Positions 48,204 to 61,269 of a stretch of DNA of 64,000 bases are shown here, one piece after another. Each line of letters opens with the position of its first letter. Position 1 is the first letter of the stretch. The DNA is from Cryptomeria japonica (lineage: Eukaryota > Streptophyta > Pinopsida > Cupressales > Cupressaceae): positions 64,476,614 to 64,540,613 of the forward strand of contig NC_081408.1 of the NCBI RefSeq assembly GCF_030272615.1, in the 5' to 3' direction. Below the pieces are notes generated by a model. That model saw nothing but the letters and a program-made list of their open reading frames with translations, did not search any database and was not told the DNA's origin. The translations under genes and the position numbers were made by a program.

Positions 48204-51200
48204 CCTTAGTCCTGCAAATGACCAACTTGATATCATCATCTACAGTTGAATGTTGGAAAGAATAACTAGTATTTTAACTTGATGACCAGCAAAGCACTAG
48301 TGAATACTTGCGTTTAACTTTACACATCAGAGTTATTGGGAACCAGCTTGCAGTCAACTTGTTATATGGATATGCTCAGGTTATCATCTCTCTCGGTCCT
48401 TTTCTGTAGCTGAATATAGAAAAATGCACTACACCCAGATAAGTAATTCATAATATATCAAGGATTTGTTGCCAACACGTACAGATTCCCAGGAAGACCA
48501 GACAAAAACAGTATAGCAATGCTGGGTGAAAAATGGCATATTCTATAGTAGATACAAAGTGTGGGATACAGATCAATCTGAATGATCGTGAGAATAATAC
48601 ATTGAATCTTTTCAATATGTTTATAACATCAAAAAAATATCTACATGTATGTATGTACATGATCCAAAAAGATCAATTATAAGTAACATGTGTAGATTCC
48701 ATGTCATTGACAGTGTTACTTACATAAATGTAAATATTTTATATGCATCTTTAAAAGAGAAGAAGAATCTGCCACCCCAATTTGCATTTTAAGTAGCCAA
48801 GTTAACAAATTTGAGCTAACCTAATTTTAATCATGCAAACACTTGCAAAAATCTCCACCACGATCAGTTTTGCAGGTCTAACCTGTAAATTTGTAGCCAA
48901 TACCGTTCTTATTCTTTGGCTAGAAGAAACAAAGGTGGCCAATATGATCAGTCGATTTTTCCCCTCTCTTTCGTTCATTATCTTCCATCTATTTGTTCCT
49001 AATTGAGCTTAATTTGTTTTGTGTGCTTGTCTCATTCTATGCTACTGTTCAAGGGCACCATTCAATCATGGCTATCTTTCATTCAAAGGAAAAAAAGAAG
49101 TTGGTAATTTTTGTTTTCCTTCAAAGCTCAGATTTTGTTTATCTGTTCAAAACATGCTTATAATCCTTAGATTCAATAGCGTCACGTAATGTAAGGTGAT
49201 TGTGTTTAGCTATCTATATCGAATTCTATATCCACAACTCACGCATTAATTCCAGTGTGAAGCACATTTGCATGTCAATTAGGTAACTCTTCAATGGAGT
49301 AATTGCTATGGAATTTCTTAGGTCACATTTCCAATTATTGCTATGGATATGATTATGTTATTATTTTATGATATTAGTTTTAGTATTATATATGATAATA
49401 TTTAAAATTAACTTAATTATAAAATTTATTTGTTCATACAGGATTATTTATGGAGTATGTTCTATAAAATATTATAATTTGTATTTAATAGATAATAATC
49501 TATTATATTGTCAAGTAAGAAGTTAAGTAGGTTTTATCTTGGTAGAAATTTCATTGTTAAGTATATTTTGATTTGGAATCGTTATGAGATGGTTGATCTT
49601 TCAAGAAGTCTTGATGTTTCAACCTATGAGCATGACTTAGATGTAACGAGTATAAGTGGGAGAATTCATATTTATGACTAATAGATTTGTGTAAACTATT
49701 AGTGATGGAATATGATTTTACAAGTTTAATGCAAAAAATACACAATTTAATCATGCCAAAACTTTATGAATATTAAAACTATCATAGAAACAAGAACAAA
49801 AAGATGCTTCAAACATTAAAGAATCACAACCATTCAAAAATTCTTTTTTTTTTCATTATTAGTGATAGATTAGACTATAAATAAAATTATTAAACAATTT
49901 TAACTACAGTCAAGTTCATCATTATGGAGCACAATCATTAAAGATCATTTTAATTGGTCTTGAAACTATAATCAAAAGGACAAAATGTAGATCATGGAAC
50001 AATTAATGAAATTGAAATAATCAAGATTTAGAAGTTCTAATTATTAAATAATTGTTGTGCCTTTCTATCATTTATTGTAACTCTTGCCTTCCTTTCATGA
50101 TATTGACTCGGAGGGGTCATTAAAATGATCACGACTTAGTGTTTCCTCCACAATGATATTGAATTGTAATTATGTTGTATGAATCTTAAAAGGGATATAG
50201 TGTGATTAACTAAAAGCATGAGAGTAGTTATAGGATTGGTTTGCTTTATATCTTGTTTATATAAGATAACTCCATAAGGTGTCTAGAATATATTAATTTA
50301 TTATAATATCCCATGAGATACAACTTAAGAAGGAAATCCTTCTACTATGAAAGTCATCTTTGTTTAAATTTTTTTTTTGCTTTTCTTGATAATATAGATA
50401 TTAATTAATAGAAACACTTTTCTATAACTTTTATCTAGAATATCAACTTAGTCATATGATATATATTATTAATTATATAAATCACTTTAAATAAATAGCG
50501 AGGCAAATAAATAAATGAAATACTAGAGTAAAATTATCTTGATTAATTTCAAAGCTATTAAATAATTTCATAATAATAAATGCAATAATCAAACTAAGAT
50601 AAATTATGTACGTATTGTTAGAAAGAATGATGAAGAATTTATGCTAGTATTATATATGGGAATCATTCACTAGAATACAAAATTCATGATGTCCTTAAAA
50701 TGTTCAATATGTAAACTCTATGCAAAGCCAAAAAATATATTATTCAATCTTACAGCCACAAGTTCAAATCTAATCACTAGAGTTTTAATCCAAATTGATA
50801 TCTTGATTCACAAATCTAAATTTGACATAATAAAAATTAACAAATCCTAGCTAATTTGATATCTAATATTTGACATGTTCTATTAATAAAAGCGTGATAG
50901 ACCCATCTAATATTTGATGTGTTGTTAAGTATTATAGTATATTAAAACACCTGATGAGAATCTCTTGAATTGATAGGGCTCAAGTTCTCATGGGTTAACC
51001 TCCTAAATTAATTAGCTTTGTGACTTGAATTTAATATTTGAAGACAAACCAAAAACATGTAAATGGAGCATATGCAAAAACTGTAGGCTATGATTATTTA
51101 TCCATTCCAATTGAAACTTTCTCTAGAAAAAGATTATATTCTCAACATCTAACATATGTGATAATGGGAAATTAAGTATCTTTAACAGAATAAATAATAA

Positions 51201-52044
51201 TATATCTTACAAATATAGACCAAGTCATATTACAATGGCTAGTGATAGTAGAATGTAAATTTGAAATTTAAATATTAAATTTTAAGTTTGAAGTTCATTC
51301 TCATACATTATTTAGATCAGTTTCAAGTAGCACAAAACCAAACTGAGATAAAGAAGCAATAATGTTGAGATTGAGAGTGAATGTATTGAGGTAAAGAAGC
51401 AATAATCTTGAGGTAGAGAGTGAATGTATAAATGAGCTTTCATAAGAGATGAATGACAAATGTGTTGGAATAAGTGAAATAAACTAGTGATGAATAAGGA
51501 TCAACGTATGAACTTAAAGCTCACATAAAATTCGTCACCTCTTAATACACAATTGCATTAAAGACATTCTATTAAAAGAGAGATAAAACTAAATGATAAA
51601 TGTCTAAACATACAAATTTCATTACTGAAAAATTGAATTTGAGTATCCTTCATTTCAATAAATTATTTAACAAATATCTACACTAATTAAAAATTATTAA
51701 TAATTCAATCATCTAACATAAATTTACAAACTAACATCCAATCTCTTTACACAATAGATTTCAAAAACTAAAAAAAAATCTCTTAATTTAAAAAACGAGA
51801 CTCTAAAAATTATCAGCCAAAATTTGAACGAGAAATCAAATTCTTTACCATTCAACCAACTCAAAACTATACATAAATACCAATTTATTTACAATCAAAC
51901 CAACTCAAAAGTACATTAAGCCGACAGAACAGAAACAACGAAGATATCTAGCAAACTATTTGACAAACTTAGAGCTACAGTTACTACTTACTAATCGACA
52001 GACCAAATATCTTTCAATTTCTATGGAATTAAACTTTTGTTGAT
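48204..52044. other. Intergenic AT-rich DNA
   Basis: No gene, RNA gene or LTR structure recognised. The first part is the upstream region of SWEET. From about 49,330 it is very AT-rich with many short homopolymers. Confidence 0.5.
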
Positions 52045-52203
52045 AAATGAATTATTATTTATTAGATTTTATTTACTGTATGTTGTGATTGTTTGACACC
52101 ATTGAACCTCTGTGAAATAGAATAAATGAGTTATTATTAAATACATTTTATTTACTGTATGTTGTGATTGTTTGACACCCATTAAACCTCCGTGAAACAG
52201 AAC
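52045..52203. repeat. 80-bp tandem duplication
   Basis: Two adjacent copies (about 52,045-52,123 and 52,124-52,203) share TTTTATTTACTGTATGTTGT and the following GATTGTTTGACACC stretch, and the later AACCTC-GTGAAA. A few substitutions separate them. Confidence 0.85.
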
Positions 52204-52684
52204 AAGAAGTCAACGAATCAGATTTATTTTCTTCATATCTTTCACTCGTTTCTTTAATATTTTTTTACTATCAACATTTCTTTCACGATGAGAGCAATTA
52301 TTGTGTTTCTATGTATATATCACTTTATTTTTAGTGATATAATGTAGTATTGGCCTTTTCATAAAGTTGTACCTGTAGTCCTTTAAGGAAACATGATTAT
52401 AATTGTGGGCCCTCTAGTAGAGGCATGCAATGTAGGCATAAGATCCAATACTTCATAATGTGTAGTAGTAAGGAGTAGACTATTTGTCTCTTGTAATAGT
52501 GTATTTATGTACTATGATGTGACAAGACCAAGCTCTTTATCTTTTCTAACAATTTTAGAGAGAATTGGTGATTTACAATTAATAATATAGATATTTTTGG
52601 GCTGTTTCTATTAGCTCTATATTAATTTTGTTCTTCTTTTTTAAAATTGTAAATCGATCTTTTCTAAATTTTATGTATTCTTTT

Positions 52685-53560
52685 GTAAAACAATTAATTG
52701 GTTGAAGTTATAGTTTGTAATATTGGGCATCAAGCACATCTTCATTGAATTATTTTGAAATTTTTTATAAAATTCTAATCAAAACATGTGCATCAAGAGA
52801 TATGTATTGTTCATCATCTTATATTCCACTATATAATTGATTATTTATTTGATGTGATTTGTATTAAAAAAAAATCTATTTTTTAAAATACAAACATAAT
52901 CACTACTAATACTCAATTTTACAAATAATACATATGTCTATAAAAAGCTATTATTACACAATATCTAAAACTCTTTAAACACACTCATCCATGATTCCTC
53001 TCATTTAAATTATTTCATACAAATACCAATTTGTAATAGTATAGCTTAATACCATTCTCATAAAATTTATCCTTATCTAAATTTTTTGTATTTTTATTGT
53101 AATATATATTTTTTTTTAAATAAAAATTTAAAGCGAGTTAATAGTTTGAAGTTATGATTTCACAAATCACGTCTTCATTGAATTATTCGAAAACCCTTAC
53201 AAAAGCGTAATCAAAACATGTGCATCAAGACATATATTAGTGGTCACCTTATATGTCACTATATAATTGATTATATATTTGATTGACTAGTGAAACTAAA
53301 TATATTTTTTCTATTATTTTAATACAAACATAATAACTACTAATAATCAACTTTACAAATAATACATAAAACTATAAAAAGCCACTATTTCACAATATCT
53401 AAAAAAAATCTTAAAGTCACAATCATCCATGATTCCTCTCGTTTAAATTATGTCATACAAATTTCTATTTGTGACAAGATAACTTAATATTAATCTTTTA
53501 AAATTTAATCCTTATCTAAAATTTCTCCATTTTTATTATAATATGATTTTTTTTTAATTA
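52685..53560. repeat. About 435-bp tandem duplication
   Basis: Landmarks recur at an offset of 432-437 bp: TCTTCATTGAATTATT (52,740 and 53,172), AATCAAAACATGTGCATCAAG, CTATATAATTGATTAT, ATACAAACATAAT-ACTACTAAT, CATCCATGATTCCTCTC and TCCTTATCTAAA. The copies have diverged by many point changes. No coding sense. Confidence 0.85.
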
Positions 53561-54049
53561 TATTTTAAAGTTTATAATAATAAGTTATATACTAGTAGAT
53601 TAAAACATAATTAGTCTTACACAACTTCTAAAGTGGTTCAATAGTATGAACTTATAATATAAATATAGTAAAGATAGTAGGCGATTGAACCTTTATAAAT
53701 GTAAGCTACAAAATTGGTTTAAATATTTTAAAGGAACTAAAAAGTATATTTAAAAAAGTAAGAAGGAATATTATTGAATGTGATTAAAATTATGTCAATA
53801 ATATTACCCAAACAAGATTTTAATATCTTACAAAGATGCATACATATAAATTATTATATTTTAAAATATGTATTTATATATAATAAGGTGATTGAAGAGC
53901 TATATAAACTTATAAAATTGTAATTAATTAGATGAGTTTTATATGAGATCTTCAAATTAGGATACTATAAATTAGATGGCCTCTATGGTAAAATGATCAA
54001 TCTTCTAATATAATCCATTACATATCCTAAGTCTTAGGTGTTCTAAGTA
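53561..54049. other. Intergenic
   Basis: AT-rich left flank of element E, nothing recognised. Confidence 0.5.
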
Positions 54050-54054
54050 CTCAT

Positions 54055-54963
54055 TGTTGGCCTATTACCATTGATGTCATTTGGTCCAACATGTGCGTTT
54101 TGGTTTGGCTCGATAGTTTGCTTAAGTATATGTTATTGGTCCATCTCTTTAGCTTTTTTATTATGCAAAGTGTACATGCTTACTTTACATAGTTTTGAGC
54201 GCCAGTATCTACTTCACTGGAAGGCAGTTTGGGTCCAATCTTATTTTGTATATGATGAAGGCATATTCTACAAGGTGAATTTGGATCCGGTCCTATCCAG
54301 ACATATTGGGGGCACATTCTTCAAGATATTTTGGAGTCAAGATTGAATCCACATCTTATTAAGATAGTTTGTTGTTTCATGTGGATATATCAGTCCCACT
54401 CCTTGTTCGATTGAGTTGAGTTATCAAAATATTTGGTGTAGATATATATAACCATCGGTTTTGCAAGTCAGACATATGGTTGTTGAAAAAAACTATTGTG
54501 TACATATTGTATATGCAAAAAAATTGTGGATGTGAATGTTCTTATGTGGTGTATGTAGAATGGATATAAAATTTGTTTGTGTACTTCAACGAAACTATAT
54601 TTCATGCATATGTCAGATGCAATTATAGCATTTCAATTTATGTATTATGTTTGTAAGCCTATTATTCGATAATGAGCCTTTTTTATTTGGGTATTCGACC
54701 CTCCAGGTAGTGAGACCCCACTAGCAGTGAACCACCCCTTGTACTATGTAATTGATTACATATTATATTATCCTTGAGAGATCACTCTCTTCATGGTTTT
54801 TCCCATGTTGGGTTTTCCATGTATAAATCCGATGTTATGTGTTTTGTGTTAAGTTCCTTTGCTGCATTTAAATTATATTATGTGATTGGTTAGTTATAAG
54901 TTTTAATATGTTCAAGGGAATACTGATTCACCTCTCCCCTCTTAGTATTCAGGATATTCAACA
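54055..54963 (+). repeat. Element E 5' LTR
   Basis: 909 bp, TGTTGGCCTATT to GATATTCAACA, with the box ATGGTTTTTCCCATGTTGGG (54,793-54,828) and a CACCTCTCCCCTCTTAGT stretch. Confidence 0.9.
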
Positions 54964-55698
54964 ATGAGTAGATTACACGACAAGTTCATATGGTTAGATT
55001 AGACCCATCTCATCACCAAGGATGTAATATGGGCTATTACTGGTTTGAGTGATTCCTCACCTATTCATGCTCCTAAATTGGCAAGGAATAAGGATGTTAT
55101 AGATCTGGCAGGAGAAACCTCTAATGGGTGTTCTCTATCAATCTCTCATGTTAAAAACATGGTAGTAAAATACTTTACAATGATGATAAGGAATAAAATA
55201 TACTTCACCAAGTAGGATAATTCCATTTTAGCCATTCCCATCAACATGGCTTACAAGGCAGCTAAGATTAACAAATATTTTGATCTCTACAAAATCCTAA
55301 GGCAACAATTCTTGGAAAACCTTGAACATTGCAAAAAGAAGAAGGACTGATTCAATTATGGAACCATAGCTCTATATCTCTTATTCTATTTTCTGCAAGA
55401 GGTTCCCAGTCAAGGAAAAGTACTCTGGTCACCAACCAGACTAGTAGGTCATCAAATTGTAGACAGGTTGAGGAGGTTCATTAATGAGACAACAAGAGAA
55501 TATTTATTCACCGCTTAATTATTCATTTTCCAACTAAATATGCATAGAAGGAAAATAATTCCTAAAGAAATGGTTGAAAAATATAAAGATGATATTACTT
55601 TTGTATTCACAACTGACAAATGTTTTATAGAAGTAATCATGCCAAGGAAGATTTGGATTCTACCATTTAGATATGAGGTTACTAAGGAAATAATAGAA
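54964..55698 (+). pseudogene. Element E ORF2, N-terminal part
   Basis: It aligns with elements B and A: LHDKFIWLD, VIDLAGETSNGC, LYLLFYFLQEVPSQGKVLW and VEKYKDDITFVFTTDKCFIEV, then MPRKIWILPFRYEV. Three or more stops occur (for example 55,213-55,215). It ends at the insertion F. Confidence 0.65.
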
Positions 55699-56625
55699 TG
55701 TTAGAATTAGGGATCACTGAGAGGGGGGGTGAATTAGTGATCTACCAAAAATCAAATCCACAAACTTATTCTTTATCCATCGGTTAGAAATGCATAACAT
55801 AAAAGAACATAAACATGCAACGAAGAATCCACAAATCCACAACATTGAAATTTTTACGTAGAAACCCGGAAAGGGAAAAACAACGGTGGGGCTGGAACCC
55901 ACAATATTCACATACTACGGCCAGGAGTACATAAATATTACATAGATGGGGAATGGACTTGCATTTAGGCTCACTGCCTAGAGCTCACTACTCAATTACA
56001 ATTGACGGGAAGGCTACAACCTTCAGGGAAGTCTGACTAACTTACAATTTGATTACAATGAAATGAACTCTCAAGTAGCATCTAACAATGCAAGAATGAG
56101 TTTTGGTTAAGCACTGAATCTCTGACTATCTTCACTTTGCTGAATACTTTGTTTCTATCTCAGTCAGCTACCAAATTGTCTGAAAGTAAAGTGCGCACAT
56201 TAAATTGCACTAAATCACACCAAAATGGATCACCACAATTGTATATATCTTATCTTAGCACAAAAGTAATTTCTTTCAAGTTGGCTTCAAGAAGTATAAC
56301 GTGTAGCGCCAAGTCGGCTTCAATCTCGAACAAAACATAGCACCGGACCAAAAGAGTGTATTCACATGCTTCCTAAGGATCTTCCCATTCATCAAGAACA
56401 TGAAATAAACCACCAAAATTGTCGCAATCATCAAAAAATATTATGGACCAAAACATTACCAAGATACCCTATTTTATCAGTTAATTGCCTACCAGTTAAT
56501 TCCAGCTTCCGAATAACATGATTCACGATCACCGGATTGAGTCTCCAAGAAGAGTTGTCATCAATGACAACCCTAGACCATAAATCAAGCATCGAAGATC
56601 ATCTAATTAGTGTCAATTGCCAACA
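55699..56625 (-). repeat. Fragment F: minus-strand 3' LTR
   Basis: On the minus strand it begins TGTTGGCAATTGACAC at 56,625 and ends GATCCCTAATTCTAACA at 55,699, with the terminal CACCCCCCCTCTCAGTGATC stretch. It is related to B's LTR but distinct. The preceding polypurine tract is at 56,626-56,637 (minus). Confidence 0.8.
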
Positions 56626-56870
56626 ATCTCCCCCTTTGGCATTGATGACAACATTTGTAAAAAATGTCTAAGTGTTGAAACTTGTGAAACTTGTACACTA
56701 GATGAAAGAATGAAATAATTCTAAGGCTCCCCATTAGATCAACAATCCAAAAATATGCATTACACCAAATTGTACACTCGATACATAAAATTATCCTATA
56801 CATTTTCACCTCATCTCTCCCCCTTTGACAACAATGTGAAAGACAAGGTGTACATCAACATTGCTTGTAC
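56626..56870 (-). other. Internal end of fragment F
   Basis: Polypurine tracts on the minus strand at 56,626-56,637 and 56,817-56,827 identify this as the 3' end of a Sirevirus-like interior. The rest of that element is absent. Confidence 0.6.
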
Positions 56871-57047
56871 ATATATACACATTCACCAGATGATCAGTGC
56901 ATTCTTTGTTTCATGTTTATGCTCTTTTCTTTTAAGCATTGCTAACAAGTGGATAAAGAATAAGTTTATTGATTTGATTTCAGATTGATCACTGATTCAC
57001 CCTGTCTCTCAGTGATCCCTGATTCTAAAAATTGGTATCATAGAAGG
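56871..57047 (+). repeat. Fragment G: plus-strand LTR tail and primer site
   Basis: About 160 bp matching the 3' end of F's LTR in inverted orientation (AAGTGGATAAAGAATAAGTT, then TCTCAGTGATCCCTGATTCT), followed by TTGGTATCATAG, a primer-binding site with changes. It is the broken 5' end of a separate element of F's family. Confidence 0.7.
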
Positions 57048-58756
57048 AACAACTCGGGTACTGTTGAAGATCCTTATGGATAAAACTCAAGAACAGTTTG
57101 GGACTACAACATAAAAGTCTTTGAAGGTTCACATGGAACATTCAAAGAAGACTTGAGAGAAGAATGTGAAGAAATTCACTTAGGGATCAATGGCTAAAGA
57201 AATCTTAACTGAAGAGGTGGTTATTGAATATAGGCATTTTGAAAGACTTGCTAGCTCATCTAGAGCCTTTGTAAAAGAAAATACCATAAAGGAACTTGCT
57301 AGAAGAACTTGAGAAATACCAAATACACATTTAGAAGCCAAAGGTCAATAAATTCAAGAGACCACTTAATGCAGAGAGCCTATTTGAATTTCTTGCACAA
57401 GGAGAAAATCCAAAGGAGGTAGAAAATATTTACAATGGGGCTAGTGACAAAGATAGAAGTAGCATAGTAAAAGATTTTATATTGTATTGTGTTAAAGTAG
57501 ATTTTATTGCAGAACAATTTAAGAAAGATATTCCAAATGAATTATATGAATAGTTAATTAGAATTAGGCATATTGGAAGAGAGGAGGAAGAGGTTATTAA
57601 GGATCATGTTTTTTAATTTTGTTGGTTCTGTCCTTTCAGAGGAAAATAAAGCCAATATATATAATCTTGTAAAACTAAATTGAGGACAAAGAGTGGTCTA
57701 GGTAATCTTATGATAGGAGAACCTGATGCTAAAGAATAACTTAAGGATTAATTCACTTATAAGGTAATGACTATTACAAATAATTATGGTATGTTGTCCA
57801 CTATTGACTCTGGTACCCTTACTGGCAAATTTAAATATGTGAATGCTAATCATGTTGATAATGTGCCTATTATGAATGATATAATGGATTCACTTGGAAA
57901 TTTTGTTGATCCTTTGGTAAATTCTAATTCTAGAAAGGATAAAGAAATTGGAGAGTCTAGTGACAAAACTTAGGGAGATTAGATGACAACTGACACATTA
58001 AGAAGTGAATCTAAGCCCAAAGCTACATAAAAAAATAAAAAATCCAGACAACAAATCAAATGTAAAAGTGTCTAAAACAGTGATTGTGATTGGTACTAGC
58101 TCCGATAATATTGATGATTCCTGGAAGAGTTTGTTCACCTCACCATTGAACATACAACCCATAAATTCCTCCAAGATGACATTTGATTTCTCAAAAGTTG
58201 ATCCAGCACAAAATGACCAAATTGAAGAAAATTTCTGATCTTCTACAAGAAAAGACTTTGTAGGTGAAAATTTAAAGAAAGATAAAATTGTTGAAGAACT
58301 ACTTATTGCACTTCATGCTACAATGCTTGAGTGTTAGTTAGATCTAGATACCCCCAGTGCCTACAAATGCAAAGTGTTGATTAGTTCATTGAAAAATCAC
58401 AAAGAAAAATTGAAGGAAAAATACGAGAAAGATAAAGAAGAAGATAGAAAGATTTTGTGACATGAACTAAAAGGTAAATGTGAGACTACACATTATCAAC
58501 TCACTCAAGGTTAGTCATACTTGTCAAATATTGATGTAATTTTCTCATATTATCTTCAATGGCCAAATAACATCAAAAGCATTACAGATGAAATGAATAT
58601 CATTGAAAAGAAAATCTGGTTAGCCTATTCCAACTACTAGTTATCCCAAAATATATTTAGTTTAAGTAGATCGGTTATTGAAGAACTCCACAAGAAATAT
58701 TATGAGTTACAACAGCGAAGGGATGATAGAATAGTTCCTTTAGGTTATTTGTGGGA
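57048..58756 (+). pseudogene. Start of G interior and ORF2 C-terminal part of element E
   Basis: After the primer site a short gag-like start (MDKTQEQFGT) leads by about 57,340 into ORF2-type sequence. Here SIVKDFILYCVKVDFIAEQFKKDIPNELYE lines up with the ILLYRDIYKKALVEIL block of B, followed by the Lys/Glu helix ISSLKNHKEKLKEKYEKDKEED (58,380-58,450) and a helical end. Many stops and frame changes are present. The switch point between G and E sequence is not fixed. Confidence 0.5.
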
Positions 58757-59211
58757 CATGAATATAAACTTTGTGGATGTGAATGTTGTTATGTGGTGTA
58801 TGTACAATGGATATAAAATCTATTTGTGTACTTCAACAAAATTGCATTTCATGCATATGACAGATGCAATTATAACAATTCTATTTTTGTATTCCGGTTG
58901 TAAGCTTATTATCTGGTAGTGAGCCTTTTGTATTTGCATAGTGAGCCCTTTGGGTAGTGAACCCCTACTGGTAATGAGCCATCCCCTTGTACTGAGTAAC
59001 TAGTTACACATTACACTATCTTTGAGATATCACTCTCTCCATGGTTTTTCCCATGTTGGTTTTTCCATGCATAAATCCAATGTTATGTGTTTTGTGCTAA
59101 TTTTGTTTACTACATTTAAATTATATTATGTGATTGGTTAGTTAGAAGTTTTAATAAATTCAAGGGAATATTGATTCACCCTTCCCTTATTAGTATTTCA
59201 GATATTCAACA
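58757..59211 (+). repeat. Element E 3' LTR, 5'-truncated
   Basis: It matches 54,515-54,963 from TTGTGGATGTGAATGTTCTT onward and ends GATATTCAACA before CTCAT. Confidence 0.9.
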
Positions 59212-59216
59212 CTCAT

Positions 59217-59575
59217 AATGTATCATTATCAATCAATCATCTAATTAGTAAATGAATTAGTGTCAATCAATTTGAAATAGAAGAAAAATGTTAAGATGTC
59301 TATTGGCAAAAAATATGTCTAGGCTAATGTACAAACTAGCCTAGTTTAGGAATGAGGTAAGAAATTATAGAATCAAGAGGTTAGCACTAGAATTATGTCT
59401 ATAAAAACTATAATTTGAGCAAGAAATTAAAAGGTCTAATTTAGCTAAAGTATTTTTTTTCTAATTCAAAGTGTTATCCAACACTATAAAAAAAAGAGCT
59501 AATAAAGGAATTCCTAGAGCCAAAATTATTTTGTTAGCATCAAGAGCAATTCAATATTGGTGAATCTCTAAATCT
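59217..59575. other. Right flank of element E, probable LINE remnant
   Basis: No clear coding signal. It is interpreted as a continuation of the minus-strand LINE remnant because the 59,593-61,269 insertion separates it from recognisable LINE sequence. Confidence 0.3.
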
Positions 59576-59592
59576 TAGAAACTTCCAATGTT

Positions 59593-61269
59593 TTGATTAA
59601 GGGTAAACAGGTTTTGAGGGGACCAGAAACCCTGTACAACAAGTTTTGAGGGGACTCGAAACCCCACAGGTTTTGAAGGGACCCAAAACCCTTAGATTTT
59701 ACAAGGATCTGGAACTCACAATACAACACTGCTAAAAGAAAAAAACATCAACATACCACCAGCCAATCCACAAACTGGACATAAAATCATCCCTAACCCA
59801 TAGCAAGGGTTTTTCAAGGCACCCTTAACCTGCAGATGTTTCCATGGGTGTATCTAGGCACCCATAATCTTCAATAACACAAGATTACAATAGATCAATA
59901 TATACTCACAATTTGGACTAATGGGGTTTTGAAAGGCTCCCCTAACCTTCATCATGGGACTTAAACTGAATCCCAAAACCAACAAACAAGGGTTTTCCCA
60001 ATCTCCCTTAAAAAGTAACAAAGTATTCAATTTGCCAACAATGCAAATAACCATTAACCAAAAACCACAATTGGCCAAACTGGGCCCTTTAAAATTGCTA
60101 GCATCTAGCTTGCCTATTGGATAAACAGAGCTCCCATAACCAACACACATGGGGGAGAAAAAAAAACCTAAAAGCACTAGCAGCAACCAGCCCACTTGTG
60201 GCTTTTAGTAGGCTCCCACAACATAAAAACCAAAAACCCATCTGACTTATTCCAAACATAATTGGGAGGGATTTGAAAGGGTCTCTCAACCCATAAAAAA
60301 ATCTAGTTAGTAGGGACATAGAGGACCCTGATATTGCCATGAAGAAACACATGAGAGAAATGAAAGGAAGCTTCAACTAGCAACATGAGTAGCAGCATCA
60401 TCTGAAAGGTCTCGTCACACCATCTCCCCATCTCAATAGGGAGGAGGTTCACCTCGATAGGAAAAGAGAGAAGGCAAAATGTCAGCCTCGAGAACCCTCT
60501 AGTAGCAAGCTAAAACCCAACGACTCCCAACCACCAAATATCCACCAGAATAGGAGAAAGGGACACCTCAAACAGGCAAGGAGAAGAACAACCCAGAAGC
60601 CCAAACATTTCAATCATATCTCAACATAGAAAAAGTCCCTCCACCTCAATAGGAGAACAACCTAAATTAGGAAAAAACCCAAGACATTGGATCTTCCAAA
60701 AAGAAAACCTTAGCAACACCAGATCCGGCCTCAAGGGCACAAGGCATCCCAAAGAGAGAAGGGTAATTGAAAACCGGCAAAGTTAGAACCTTGAAAAACC
60801 ACCTGGGTCCCAAACAAAGAGGAACACACCCAGAGCCTACGACTCCCACCAAAGTGGCCCAGCAAACCCAAATCTCATCCAAGCCTTTCTCCTTGCACAT
60901 AAAGAAGGTAGAGAGTGACCAAAACCTACAAAGAATAGGGGAGATTAGAATGAGGGAGAAAGGAAGGCAAAAGATAAAAAAGATGACTTCAGCACTATCA
61001 AACACGAACTCCCCAAGCACAACAAAGCATCCCACCACCCCTTCACACTCATCATTGGCCGCTTCCACATCATCCTCATCACAGAACAAGGCACAATCCA
61101 CAACTAGGACAAGGCAATGATCACAAGTGTCCACACCATCACCATCGCTACCATCCTCCTCATCACCTGCATCTTCATCCTTCACCGAAGCCATGGTTTG
61201 ACCGCTCCCTCCTGCATGCCCACTCTGGTTCCTACCCATCTACAACTTCATCGACAACTCTATGATTCC
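59593..61269 (-). mobile_element. 1.68-kb insertion with 17-bp target duplication, probable retroposon
   Basis: It is flanked by an exact direct repeat TAGAAACTTCCAATGTT at 59,576-59,592 and 61,270-61,286. A long duplication without terminal inverted repeats is typical of LINE/SINE or processed-transcript insertion. On the minus strand it begins near GGAATCATAGAGTTGTCG and ends CTGTTTACCCTTAATCAA without a clear poly(A). It is richer in GC than its surroundings. The last 700 bp (59,600-60,300) hold loose repeats of the form GGTTTTGAGGGGACC-GAAACCC. A minus ORF (61,239-60,667) starts with an acidic stretch and an ACCATGGC context, but I recognise no domain. Confidence 0.6.
59605..59697. repeat. 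Three-copy 30-bp direct repeat
   Basis: Three consecutive copies of CAGGTTTTGAGGGGACC-GAAACCC (about 59,608, 59,640 and 59,669) with few changes. More degenerate versions continue to about 60,300. Confidence 0.8.

Larger units (their letters stand above)
54055..59211 (+). mobile_element. Element E: Sirevirus-like element of the A/B family, rearranged
   Basis: The 5' LTR is 54,055-54,963 and the truncated 3' LTR 58,757-59,211. Exact target duplications CTCAT lie at 54,050-54,054 and 59,212-59,216. No primer site follows the 5' LTR; it joins directly to ORF2. The interior is ORF2 broken by F (minus) and G (plus), fragments of other LTR elements. The 5' half of the 3' LTR and the polypurine tracts are missing. 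Confidence 0.85.

Noticed and set aside
48448-49754. Minus ORFs upstream of SWEET as a further gene
   Set aside because: Short, AT-rich, no motifs and no splice partners that give a recognisable protein.
57767-58238. Two plus ORFs as separate small genes
   Set aside because: They are pieces of element E's broken ORF2.
60667-61239. 190-codon minus ORF and a 117-codon plus ORF at 60,767
   Set aside because: Both lie in the 1.68-kb insertion; neither has a recognisable domain or a repeat copy in the window to support coding, so they are not listed as genes.
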